Positions 33,393 through 43,587 of a stretch of 64,000 bases of DNA are shown here, piece by piece. Each line of letters starts with the position of its first letter. Positions within the stretch are counted from its first letter, which is position 1. The translations under genes were made by a program, and so were the position numbers. The notes below the pieces were generated by a model that was given only the letters and a program-made list of their open reading frames with translations, did not search any database and had not been told where the DNA came from. The stretch comes from Adiantum capillus-veneris (lineage: Eukaryota > Streptophyta > Polypodiopsida > Polypodiales > Pteridaceae). The stretch lies in the NCBI GenBank assembly GCA_014529385.2, contig CM043942.1, positions 9,488,001 to 9,552,000 of the forward strand, written 5' to 3'.

Positions 33393-34552
33393 TGTAAGGT
33401 GCAGCGGAATGAATGTTTGAACTTTGCTCAAGATGAGTGCTCCGAACTGTGCTCAAGGTTCCTTGTTCTTAGGGAAGGGAGAGCCTTCCGATCTCTAATG
33501 AGAGAGTGAAATGGACACAAACAAAGTGAATGGACACTGTGAATGGAAGTGCATTAGACTTAGAGATAGAGAGATAAGAGAATATCACACCAAGGACGTT
33601 GTAAAACCCTCCTCCAAAGGCCCCACTCTCGTCGACCCCACTCTCGTCGGCGAGAGTGGTCTACTATTGATTGCACAAACTGGTACAAAGTGGATGCATG
33701 TGACTGATGCAAGTCTAGGCTAGATTGATGACGACGACGTGGATGGCGAGACCGAGCTAAGGGCTGAAAACTGACGCTTTTGTACTGCTGTCCAAAAACG
33801 CTACTGGCTGAAATCTGAGGCTGATTTGCTGCTGTCTCAAAAACGCTAATGGCTGAAATTGTCTGGCACCAAAAACGCTGATATGGGCTGGTCCTTGCGG
33901 GCTGAAATTTGCTGGTCTTTAGGGGGTTCAAAGGCTGAAATCCGCTGATGCTTATCTGCTGAAAACGCCCTGCCAAAAGGGGGGTGATTGGGGGTTCTGG
34001 AAAACGCGAGGCTGAGGAGGATCTGGCGGTGACACTTCTTGATAAAAAACGCCGGTGATTGGGGGACTATGGCGATGCTGCTGCTTGTTGAAAACGCTAG
34101 GGCTAGGTGAGGTTCTTGTTTGGCGGAAAAATGCCACCAAGGGGATCTTGTTGAGAAGTTGCCTGTTGAGCGATGGTGCTCCTGCTGCCTCTTCTGCCAA
34201 TTAGTGCTAGCCTAGGTTTGCTTATATACAAACTTACTCAATTTGCCTTACCTACTTTCCAACAAAAGTCACTTAAATTAATAAGTGAAAAATGTCAAAA
34301 ATAGGGAAAATAGGTTAGCACTAGAAAATTCCCTTGAAGGATTCTGATGGGAATGCTTATGGTCATGCTGTGTGCAACCCGAGGATTGTTGTGTGCAACC
34401 TGAGGATATGCATCTACACTAAGTGTTTGGACATGCACGGTCTGCGAACAGACTCACAAAAGTGCCAGATCACTTCTAATCTAGACTGATTGGACTGATT
34501 GAACCCTTGTAGCCTGTAAACGGACACATAGGGTTGGATGTGTCATGTGGCA
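33393..34552 (-). repeat. M1 5' LTR (1,160 bp)
   Basis: Minus-strand TGCCACATGACAC... to ...CCTTACA at 33393. The hairpin arm is duplicated (33620-33659). Confidence 0.9.
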
Positions 34553-34557
34553 TCGCT

Positions 34558-34662
34558 CAACAGGCAACTTCTCAGCAGAACTCCCAAGAGGTCTAGCGTT
34601 TTTGGACCAATCAGCCAATGTTTTTACTCTTGTAGATTTCTGGCGATAGCAGACCAAGCAAA
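34558..34662 (+). repeat. P1 5' LTR, second segment
   Basis: Resumes CAACAGGCAACTTCTCAGCAG after M1 exactly where the 3' LTR of P1 continues (42113). Ends with GCAAA, the target duplication of P3. Confidence 0.9.
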
Positions 34663-35786
34663 TGTCACGTGACACATCCCAACCCTATGTGTCCATGGAC
34701 AAGGTACACCATAGCAAGGTTCCCGTCAGTCAAGTCAGTTTAGATTAGCAGTGATCTGGCACTTTTGTGAGTCTATTCGTAGACCGTGCATGCCCAGTCA
34801 CTTAGCATAGATGCATATCCTCCGGTTGCACACAGCATGATCATCGGAATTCCCATCAGAATCCATTAGCATCAGTTAGGGGAATTTTCCAGTGCATTTA
34901 GCCTATTTTCCTATTTATTGGTTATTTTCACTTATTATTTTTATGTGACTTTCCAACAAAAGTAGGTAGGGCAATTTTGCTAAGTTAATATATAAGCAAA
35001 CCCAAGTTAGCACTAAATGGCAGAAGAGGCAACAGGAGCACCTTGCTCAACAGGCAACTTCTCAGCAAGACCAACCCCCGCGACTACTCTGGCGTTTTCT
35101 CCACAGAAGACCTAGCGTTTTTGCATCAGATCAGCTTTGGCGATTTGTGCACAGCAGATCAGCCCCGGCGTCATCACGACACAGCAGATCAGCCTAGCGT
35201 TTTTGCATTTGCAGAACCCCGGCGACAGAAGGACCAATTTTAAGCCCTGGCGTTTTTGGATTTCAGCAGCAAATTAAGACCGGCATCATTCACCTAAAGT
35301 GTAGCAGATTCAGCCCGTAAAGACCATCAGTTTTTAGCCCTAAGAAACCTCATTTTTCAGCCAAGAAAACACAGTCAAAACAGTCATTTTCAGCCACCGA
35401 AACAGTCCCGAAATTCAGCGATTAGAAGATCTCAAATTTCAGCCATCAAGTCGTCGTCATCACCGTCGTCGTCATCGGCATAGTCCAAGTTGCATAGTCC
35501 ATTGCATACGCATTGTACACCTTTGTGCAATCAAAGAATAGGCCACTCTCGCCGACGAGAGTGGGGCCTTCGGAGGAGGGTTTTACAACCTCTCGGGTGT
35601 CGTATCTCTTCTCTCTCCTTCTCTCAGTCTCATTCACTTGCACGCACAATCCACTCACTTTGTTCATGACCACAGTACTCTACAAGACGGAAAGCTCTCT
35701 CTTTCCCTAAAGAACTAAAAGGAACCTTGAGCAATAAAGATCACTAATCTTGAGAAAATACCACATTCATTCCGCTGCACCTAACA
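34663..35786 (+). repeat. P3 5' LTR (1,124 bp)
   Basis: Starts TGTCACGTGACAC, ends GCACCTAACA. Hairpin 35543-35564; subrepeats GGCGTTTT and AGCGTTTTTGCA at 35090-35255. Confidence 0.92.
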
Positions 35787-35787
35787 T

Positions 35788-35803
35788 TGGTATCAGAGCT
35801 TTG
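35788..35803 (+). promoter_or_regulatory. P3 primer-binding site, tRNA-iMet
   Basis: TGGTATCAGAGCTTTG one base after the LTR. Confidence 0.88.
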
Positions 35804-36199
35804 GAAGTGTTCTGCATTACTCAAGGGAAGAACCACAAGATTTTTTTTTTGCTTGTTGCGATCTCACGAACCCAAGTTTACTTGGGCGTGGCGATTCCTA
35901 ATCGTGTTTTGTTGAAGAGTGACAGGAATCCCAAGAAAGAAGGGCTTGTCCAGCCTCCCCTTGTGTCTCTTTTCACTCATTGAGAGCGGACCGTGCACTT
36001 AGCGGCTGGCCAATCGACGTGAGGTGGGAAAAAGCAACCTTGGTGTGAGCGCAAGGCCGCTAAGGGGTGCACCCGTAGAAAAGGATAGAACTCGGGTGAA
36101 GAGAAGATCCTTCTCCAACGCGATTTGCGACCGAAAGAAAACCTCAAGATCCTCAAGAACCCAAGATTCTCACGAATCAAGGACCTCAAGAACCAAGAA

Positions 36200-36335
36200 C
36201 CCCAAGAACCCAAGTTCCTCGTGAACTTAAGAACCCAAGACCCGCAAGAACCCAAGTTCCTCGTGAACTCAAGAACCAAGACCCTCAAGAACCCAAGTTC
36301 CTCGTGAACTTAAGAACCCAAGACCCCAAGAACCC
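36200..36335 (+). repeat. Three 41-42 bp tandem repeats in the P3 leader
   Basis: CAAGTTCCTCGTGAACT recurs at 36211, 36253 and 36294 within a CAAGAACC-rich stretch just before the gag-like ATG. P1, P2 and P4 have shorter versions. Confidence 0.8.
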
Positions 36336-36355
36336 ACAAGAACCCACATTGCAGA

Positions 36356-37156
36356 ATGGTCATCACTCGAAGCGGAATGGATACTTCGCTTGGAAGTGAT
36401 GAGCATGAGAGAGGCGAAGAAGAATTTTCCCCACCAGGAGGTTTTTCTGACCCTTCCCCATCTACGACACCGATTGCACTAACTCCTATGGAGGCTTTCG
36501 ACAAGAGGATGATTGACAAGACGTTAGCAGACAAAGCAAGAGATGCCAAACGAAAAGCAGAAATAGGGCGTGACTACGAAGAAAAGATGGCAGCCGTAGA
36601 GCGTTAGTCCCAAGAAAGAATGGCAGCCATAGCGCGTAAGAGCGAGCAAGCAAGCACGCTTGGAAGCCAAAGCCAGGGAAGTAGAAATGGATCGCAGACA
36701 CGCAAAGACAAAGCAGAAAGAAAAGCAATACAAGAATAGAGCGACCGACAAAACAAAGAGTTCTTGCGACTTTTTTCTCAAGTACAGGCGTACTTTGCAC
36801 AGAATCACGGAAAGGAGACTGTCTCAGTCTCTTCTTCTCAAAAGCAGGATACACAGGATTTGCATGATCGTTTGAAGCATGATGATGATTTGAATGATAT
36901 TGCTAAGCATGATGACTTGAAGCACAATGATAAGCATGATGATTTGGATGCCAATGATTTGCATAATGATTTGGATGACAATGACAAGCATGATGATTTG
37001 CATGATCAAGATGTCATTTCTCACAAGCATGATGAATTGCATGAAGATGATGTGATTGTTCACAAGGATGATGTGCTAGTGGATGCTTTTCCTAGCGAAA
37101 TTAACCTCGTTGTAGATTCGATCAATCACGAAGATCCGATCTTGGCTTTCGAGTAG
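36356..37156 (+). pseudogene. P3 Gag-like N-terminus and His/Asp-rich repeat region
   Basis: ATG 36356 opens MVITRSGMDTSLGSDEHERG, then a charged helix to TAG 36605-36607. In the same overall frame 36764-37156 reads LFSQVQAYFAQNHGKETVSV, then a run of about 90 residues made of KHDDL, NDKHDDL and HDELHEDD units (nt 36870-37075). The Gag core present in P2 and P4 is missing here. The His/Asp repeats come from a 12-15 bp DNA repeat (AAGCATGATGATTTG type). They could bind metal, but nothing shows that they do. A shorter version is present in P1. Confidence 0.7.
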
Positions 37157-37316
37157 AGGTCCAAAGAACCCCCACAGGACAATTCGATCATTCAGGAAGA
37201 ATCGATCTTGGCTTTCGAGTCGAGGTCCACAGATCCCCCACAAGAAGATTCGATAGATCCCGAAGAAGCGATCTTGGCTCTCAAGCCTTGGTCAATAGAA
37301 CCCTCGCAGGGAGTAT
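37118..37316 (+). repeat. Three tandem 66-bp (22-residue) repeats in P3
   Basis: Units read SINHEDPILAFE.RSKEPPQ, SIIQEESILAFESRSTDPPQ and SIDPEEAILALKPWSIEPSQ. P1 has about two such units (40876-40975). Confidence 0.8.
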
Positions 37317-38050
37317 TGTGTGTTCGCATGATTGATACGCACGCATTGTTCGAGTGTTTCATTCGTGAAGGTTTCCTGTATTTTAGTTAGCATCGTTATG
37401 TGATCCCTTTTCTTAGGCATGACATATTGTATGTTGAGCACGTTTCTCTCATGGATGAGCACGCATGTATGCGGATTGTTCAGGAAAAGCTGAAAAGTTT
37501 GTATGTCAAGAAGTCACTTTCCATGTCTCTTCCTTGGCATGACACAGTTTCTGAAAGAGCACATGATAGTATGAGCACCAAACATGGGCATTTCCATTGT
37601 GATTTGCCAGAGTTGATTGATTTCGATCAAACAGAAAAGATTCGATCTCATTGTTTGCATGTGTTTGATGAACGGGTTGTCACTCCGTCTATTTGTTCAT
37701 CTACATTGCATACATAGTCTTTAGCGAAGACAAGATTTTTTTCCTTCACTTTACATGGAGTAGGTATGTTCATGGTTTTGTGTTGGAAGTGGTTTCAGGA
37801 ATTCTCAGCCATGGAGATTCTTGAAGATGGAAGAAGCAGGACACTAGAAGAAGTTGAAGCATCAAAGGAGCCACAGAAGACTTTGAGTCACTTTCGGCGC
37901 GGCCCAAAGAAGCAAGCGTTGCAAACCTTTATGAAGTTAAGTACCGCACTACCCACACATCAAAGTGGGCCGGCGAAGAGTCCCTTCCAGGATTCCGGAT
38001 GCTGTTGGCGATCTCCCTCGACGCCATACAGTTCGGTACCAGTACCTCAC
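37310..38050 (+). pseudogene. P3 3' module: conserved ORF of unknown function
   Basis: I do not recognise this protein. It reads LCVRMIDTHALFECFIREGF, YVIPFLRHDILYVEH, MDEHACMRIVQEKLKSLYV, SLPWHDTVSERAHDSMSTKH, FFSFTLHGVGMFMVLCW, AMEILEDGRSRTLEEVEASK, FRRGPKKQALQTFMK. Copies in P1 (40988-41740), P2 (31665-32281) and M1 (28711-29216) keep the same blocks. It ends a few bases before the polypurine tract. It follows Gag-type sequence directly, so it is probably what remains after deletion of pol; its end resembles a worn chromodomain, which would make it the 3' end of an integrase ORF plus extra sequence. Stops (TAG 37388, TAG near 37716) show this copy is not intact. Confidence 0.6.
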
Positions 38051-38054
38051 TTTG

Positions 38055-38066
38055 AAAAGGAGGGGA
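38055..38066 (+). promoter_or_regulatory. P3 polypurine tract
   Basis: AAAAGGAGGGGA directly before the 3' LTR; the same in P1 (41745-41756). Confidence 0.88.
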
Positions 38067-39183
38067 TGTCACGTGACACATCCCAACGTCTGTGGACAAG
38101 CTACACCATAGCAGGGTTCCCGTCAGTCAAGTCAGTTTAGATTAGCAGTGATCTGGCACTTTTGTGAGTCTATTCGTAGACCGTGCATGCCCAGTCACTT
38201 AGCATAGATGCATATCCTCCGGTTGCACACAGCATGATCATCGGAATTCCCATCAGAATCCATTAGCATCAGTTAGGGGAATTTTCCAGTGCATTTAGCC
38301 TATTTTCCTATTTATTGGTTATTTTCACTTATTATTTTTATGTGACTTTCCAACAAAAGTAGGTAGGGCAATTTTGCTAAGTTAATATATAAGCAAACCC
38401 AAGTTAGCACTAAATGGCAGAAGAGGCAGCAGGAGCACCTTGCTCAACAGGCAACTTCTCAGCAAGACCAACCCCCGCGACTACTCTGGCGTTTTCTCCA
38501 CAGAAGACCTAGCGTTTTTGCATCAGATCAGCTTTGGCGATTTGTGCACAACAGATCAGCCCCGGCGTCATCACGACACAGCAGATCAGCCTAGCGTTTT
38601 TGCATTTGCAGAACCTCGGCGACAGAAGGACCAATTTCAGCCCCTGGCGTTTTTGGATTTCAGCAGCAAATTAAGACCGGCATCATTCACCTAAAGTGTA
38701 GCAGATTCAGCCCGTAAAGACCATCAGTTTTCAGCCCTAAGAAACCTCATTTTTCAGCCAAGAAAACGCAGTCAAAACAGTCATTTTCAGCCACCGAAAC
38801 AGTCCCGAAATTCAGCGATTAGAAGATCTCAAATTTCAGCCATCAAGTTGTCGTCATCACCGTCGTCGTCATCGGCATAGTCCAAGTTGCATAGTCCATT
38901 GCATACGCATTGTACACCTTTGTGCAATCAAAGAATAGGCCACTCTCGTCGACGAGAGTGGGGCCTTCGGAGGAGGGTTTTACAACCTCTCGGGTGTCGT
39001 ATCTCTTCTCTCTCCTTCTCTCAGTCTCATTCACTTGCACGCTCAATCCACTCACTTTGTTCATGACCACAGTACTCTACAAGACGGAAAGCTCTCTCTT
39101 TCCCTAAAGAACTAAAAGGAACCTTGAGCAATAAAGATCACTAATCTTGAGAAAATACAACATTCATTCTGCTGCACCTAACA
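38067..39183 (+). repeat. P3 3' LTR (1,117 bp)
   Basis: Pairs with 34663-35786. Lacks CCTATGT about 22 bp from its start. The hairpin at 38940-38961 is a near-perfect palindrome (CCACTCTCGTCGACGAGAGTGG, broken here as 9+4+9). Confidence 0.92.
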
Positions 39184-39188
39184 GCAAA

Positions 39189-39895
39189 AGCCCTAGCGTT
39201 AGCAAATTCTCCACAGCCAGACCATTTTCAGCCCTAGCGTTTTTGCATCTGCAAGGCACTTCAGCGTTTTTGCAGATCTTCGCGACAAGACCTCAGTTAG
39301 CATCAGTGTTTTCAGTTTTCAGCAGTCAGTACCGGCAGTAGAACCCCGGAACCGCGCAGATCTCACCTTCTCGCAGCATATCCTCGCCACACGGTCAGAT
39401 CCTGCAAAGTTTACAGTTTCAAACCAGAAAACACAAATTTCAGCATCAGCGTTTTCAACGCGTTGTCGTTGCATCGTCATCATCGATATCGTCACCGACA
39501 TAAAGTCAAAATTCAGTAGATAAAGATTTGCAGATTTCAGTCCTTAGCATTTTCAGATTCCAGTCCGTCTCGTCGTCGTCGACATCATCGGCAAGTCCAA
39601 GCATTGTAGAGATTTGTGCAATCATAAGCAGACTGCTCTCGCCATAGAGAGTGGGGTCTTCGGAGGAGGGTATGACAACATTCTGGTGTCGTATTCTCTT
39701 CTCTCTTATCTCTCAGTCTCAGCACCTTCATTTACAGTGTCATTCACTTTGTTTGTGATTATTTGCACTCTCCCATTAAAGGAACGGAAGGCTCTTCCTT
39801 CCGTAAGTAAAAGGAACCCTTGAGAGCACAATTTGGAGCACTCATCTTGAGCAAAGTTCAACATTCACTTCCGCTGCACCTTACATTGGTATCAG
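39189..39895 (+). repeat. P1 5' LTR, third segment
   Basis: Resumes AGCCCTAGCGTTAGC after P3, matching 42251 onward in the 3' LTR, and ends CACCTTACA before an iMet primer site (TGGTATCAGAGC at 39897). Hairpin 39633-39654. Confidence 0.9.
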
Positions 39896-40327
39896 AGCTT
39901 TGGCAATGTTCTGTATCACTCAAGGATAGAACCAAAAGAACCATAGAATTGTTTTTGCTTGTTGCGGTCGCACGTAACTCAAGTTCACTTGGGCGTGTCG
40001 ATTCCTAATCGTATTTTTGAAGAGACAGGAAACCCAAGAAAGAAGGGCTTGTCCAACCTCCCCTTGTGCCTCTTTCACTCATTGAGAGCAGATCGTGCAC
40101 TTAGCGGTCGGTTAATCGTGAGGTGGGAAAAAGCAACCTTTGTGTGAGCGCAAGGCCGCTAAGGGGTGCGCCCGCAGGAAAGAGAAGAACTCAGGTGAAG
40201 AGAAGATCCTTATCTAACACAGATTGCAAGAAGAACCGCAAGAACCTCAAGAACCTCAAGAACTCAAGAACCAAGACCCACAAGAATCCAAGTTCCTCGT
40301 GAACTTAAGAACCCAAGACTTCAGTGG

Positions 40328-40756
40328 ATGGTCATCACTTGAAGCGGAATGGATACTTCGCTTGGAGGTGGTGAGCATGGGAGTGGCGAAGAAGTGCTTT
40401 GCTCACCAGGAGGTTTTTTCGACCCTTCCCCATCTACGCCAAAGATTGCACCAGATCCTATGGCAGTTTTGGACAAGATGATGATGGACAGGAAGTTAGA
40501 ACGCGAAGCAAGAACAGCAAAGAGAATGGCAGACATTGATCGTAAGTACCAAGAAAGCATGGCAGCCATAGCGCGTAAGCGTGACAAAAGAGAAGCAAAA
40601 TTTGACCGCGAGAACAAAGCAAGAATGCAAGAGATGTTGCGGCTCTTTTCTCAAGTGCAGGCACAAATACAAGAGATTCGGGAAAAGGAGACTCTCTCAA
40701 TCTCTTCTTCTCCAAAGCAAGACACACAAAAATTACATGATTTGCATAATGATTAG
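40328..40756 (+). pseudogene. P1 Gag-like N-terminus
   Basis: ATG 40328, TGA three codons later (ACT TGA, where other copies have CGA), then MDTSLGGGEHGSGEEVLCSP and a long charged helix (KLEREARTAKRMADIDRKYQ) to FSQVQAQIQEIREKETLSIS and TAG 40754-40756. The Gag core is absent, as in P3. Leader 39896-40327 has the family CAAGAACC repeats. Confidence 0.75.
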
Positions 40757-41740
40757 AATGATGTGATTTCTCACGAGCATGATGATTTGCAAGATAAAGA
40801 TGATGTGATTGTTCACAAGGATGATGTGTTAGTTGATACTTTTTCTAGTGAAGCTAACCTCATGGCAGATTCGATCAATCACGAAGAACCGATCTTGGCT
40901 CTCGAGTCGAGGTCCACCGAACCCCCACAAGAAGATTCGATTAATAATGAAGAACGATCTTGGCTCTTGAGCCTAGGTTCAAAGAACCCTCACACTGTCA
41001 CATAGGAAGTATTATGTGTTTGAATGACTAGTCCGCACGCATTGTACGAGTGTTTCATTTGTGATCGTTTCTTGTATTTTAGTCAACGTCTTTATGTGAT
41101 CCCTTTTCCTAGGCATGACATATTGTACGTTGAGCACGATTCACTCATGGATGAGCACGGATGTATGCAGATTATTTATGAAAAGCTGAAAAGTATGCAT
41201 TCAAGGAAGTCACATTCCATGTCTCTTCCTTGGCACGACACAGTTGTCGAAAGAGCACAAGAAAGTATGAGCACCAAGCATGGGCATTTCCATTATTATT
41301 TTTCACAGTTCATTGATTTAGATTAGAAAGTCACGATTCGACCTCATTGTTTGCGTGTGTTTGATGAACGGTTTGGCACTCCGTCTCTATGTTCATCTAC
41401 ATTGCATGCAGAGTCTTTAGAAAAGACGAGTTTTTCCAGTCACTTTACATGGAATGGATATGTTCATGTTTTTGTGTTGGAAGTGGTTTCAGGAATTTTC
41501 AGCCTCGGAGATTCTTGAAGAAGGAAGAAGCATGACTCTAGACGAAGTTGAAGCATTGAAGGAGCCACAGAAGACTATTGCTTTCGGCGCGGCCCAAAGA
41601 AGTAAGCGTTGCAGACCTTTATGAAGTTCAAGTATCGCCCGACCCATGCATCAGAGTGGCCGGCGAAGAGTCCTTTCCAGGATTCCGGATATTATTGGCG
41701 ATCTCCCTCGATGCCATACAGTTTGGTACTAGTACCTCCC
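40757..41740 (+). pseudogene. P1 His/Asp segment and 3' module
   Basis: VISHEHDDLQDKDDVIVHKD, SINHEEPILALESRSTEPPQ, then the module: HALYECFICDRFLYFSQRLY, YVIPFPRHDILYVEHDSLMD, HSMSLPWHDTVVERAQES, STKHGHFHYYFSQ, and after stops ALQTFMKFKYRPTHASEW. This copy keeps the best N-terminal half of the module (41024-41326 open). It ends at the polypurine tract. Confidence 0.65.
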
Positions 41741-41756
41741 TTTGAAAAGGAGGGGA

Positions 41757-42925
41757 TGTCACGTGCACATCTAACACTATGTGTACGTGGACAAGCTACA
41801 GCACGACCAAGGTTCAGTTAAGTCAAGTCAGTCTAGAATATGAAGTGATCTGGTACTTTTGTGAGTCTGTTCGCAGACCGTGCATGTCCAGACACTTAGA
41901 TTAGATGCATATTCTCTGGTTGCACATAACATGATCATCAAATTCCCATTAGAAACCATAAGGAGCATTTTTACAGTGCATAGACCTATTTTCCCTATTT
42001 TTGACATTTTTCGCTTATTATTTTTAAGTGACTTTTGTTGGAAACTAGGTAGGGCAATTTTGCTAAGTTTGTATATATAGAAACCTAGCGCTAGCAGGAG
42101 CACTCGCTCAACAGGCAACTTCTTAACAGAACCCCCAAGAGGCCTAGCGTTTTTGCATCACAACAAAAGGCCACCGTTTTTGGACCAGGTCAGCCAACGT
42201 TTTTACTCTTGCAGATTTTTGGCAATAGCAGACCAAGCAGAAGCCCAAGCGTTAGCAGATTCTCTACAGCCAAACCGTTTTCAGCCCTAGCGTTTTTTGC
42301 ATCTGCAAGGCACTTCAGCGTTTTTGCAGATCTTCGCGACAAGACCTCAGTTAGCATCAGCGTTTTCAGTTCTCAGTAGTCAGTACCCACAGTAAAACCC
42401 CCAAACCTCGCAAATCTCACCTTCTCGCAGCAGATCCTCGCCGCACGGTCAGATCCCGCAAAGTTTACAGTTTCAGCCCGGAAAACGCAGATTTCAGCAT
42501 CTGCGTTTTTAGCGTGTTGTCGTTGCATCGTCGTCATCGACATAAAGTCAGAATTCAGCAGATAAAGATTTGCAGATTTCAGCCCTTGGCATTTTCAGAT
42601 TCCAGCCCGTCTGGTCGTCGTCCTCATTGTCGGCAAGTCCAAGCATTGTAGAGATTTGTGCAATCATAAGTAGACCGCTCTCGCCATAGAGAGTGGGGCC
42701 TTCGGAGGAGGGTTTGACAACATTCTCGTGTCGTATTCTCTTCTCTCTTATCTCTCACTCTCAGCACCTTCATTCACAGTGTCATTCACTTTGTTTGTGA
42801 TCATTTGCACTCTCTCATTAAAGGAATGGAAGGCTCTTCCTTCCCTAAGTAAAAGGAAACCTTTAGCACAGTTTGGAGCACTCATCTTGAGCAAAGTTGA
42901 ACATTCACTTCTGCTGCACCTTACA
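41757..42925 (+). repeat. P1 3' LTR (1,169 bp)
   Basis: TGTCACGTGCACATC to CACCTTACA, followed by CAAAT. It is uninterrupted and serves as the map for the three pieces of the 5' LTR. Hairpin 42675-42696. Confidence 0.93.
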
Positions 42926-42930
42926 CAAAT

Positions 42931-43587
42931 AGCCTTCCAAAGCAAACTCGTGAATTGGGGATGTCTCTCAGAGACTATTGTCTCATGCATGCCATGTAAT
43001 CTGAATATCTGGGCAATGAACAGTCTCGCTGAATGATCTGGCTTGATCGTTTTCTTTACTGGAATGAAATGAGCTTGCTTGCTAAATCTGTCAATAATAG
43101 TCCAGATACCATCGTGCCCACTCTGTGTCTTGGGGAGATAAAAAATGAAATCCATAGCAATACTTTTCTGGGGGCGGGCGGGAATGGGTAAAAGCTGTAG
43201 CAATCCTTGTGCTTTATGCCTGTCAAACTTGACTTCTTGCATACCAAGCAATTGTGTACAAAATCGTCCAGGTTCTGCTTGAGTCTCGGCCAAAAGAAGT
43301 ATCGCTCCACACCTTTCAAGGTGGTATCAATATCGCGGTGACCCATAAATGGTGGACAGTGGCATTCGGTTAGAACCTTTTCCCTCAACGACTATATAAC
43401 GCACATCATCGTTTTCTTCATCAAATAGCCATCTTGAATGAAATATCCCGCTACTACCTCCCCATTCTGTATTCGACTGAATACATTTGAAAAATCTAGA
43501 TCTGTGGCGTACTGATCAACCATGTCCTTGAAGCTTCTATGATGAATCGCGGGAATAGCCAAGACTAACAGCTTTCGGGACAAAGCA
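42931..43587 (-). pseudogene. Ty3 integrase N-terminal half and catalytic core, minus strand
   Basis: From 43583 down: a stretch at the RNase H/integrase border (DLDFSNVFSRIQNGEVVAGY), the HHCC zinc domain (GHRDIDTTLKGVERYFFWPR and NCLVCKKS), and core motifs MDFIFYLPKTQSGHDGIWTI (first catalytic Asp) and ETIVSERHPQFTSLLWKAI. At the second catalytic position most Ty3 integrases have SDR; here it is SER. The frame is cut at 42930 by P1 and continues at 27288. Two frameshifts are visible. Its upstream RT is lost at the P4 boundary (43588). Confidence 0.88.

Larger units (their letters stand above)
27567..34552 (-). mobile_element. Element M1, minus strand, inside P1 5' LTR; host of P2
   Basis: Limits TGTAAGGTGCAGCGG (27567) and CATGTGGCA (34552), target duplication TCGCT at 27562-27566 and 34553-34557. 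It keeps both LTRs, the leader next to the 5' LTR and the end of the 3' module. Most of the internal region is gone: P2 is inserted at 29217, and a deletion joins the truncated P2 3' LTR (33037) to the M1 leader (33038). Confidence 0.92.
34663..39183 (+). mobile_element. Element P3: complete non-autonomous LTR retrotransposon (4,521 bp)
   Basis: The best-preserved member of the family. Two LTRs (34663-35786 and 38067-39183), iMet primer site, Gag-like ORF start, His/Asp repeats, 3' module and polypurine tract, flanked by the duplication GCAAA (34658-34662, 39184-39188). No protease, RT or integrase motif is found in its 2.3 kb interior, so enzymes must have come from another element. The LTRs are almost identical by eye apart from a 7-bp deletion in the 3' copy, so the insertion is fairly young. 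Confidence 0.93.
27289..42925 (+). mobile_element. Element P1: pol-less LTR retrotransposon, host of M1 and P3
   Basis: Outer limits TGTCACATGCAC (27289) and CACCTTACA (42925), with target duplication CAAAT on both sides. Its own sequence is 27289-27566, 34558-34662 and 39189-42925, about 4.1 kb. The rest is M1 and P3, each inserted in the 5' LTR with its own duplication. Internal part 39896-41756 holds a primer site, a Gag-like N-terminus, a His/Asp-rich stretch and the 3' module, but no protease, RT or integrase. Confidence 0.92.

Noticed and set aside
25298-34557. TCGCT used twice as target duplication (A and M1), as a target preference
   Set aside because: The other duplications are CAAAT, GCAAA, CGCAC and TGATG, so there is no clear preference from six sites.
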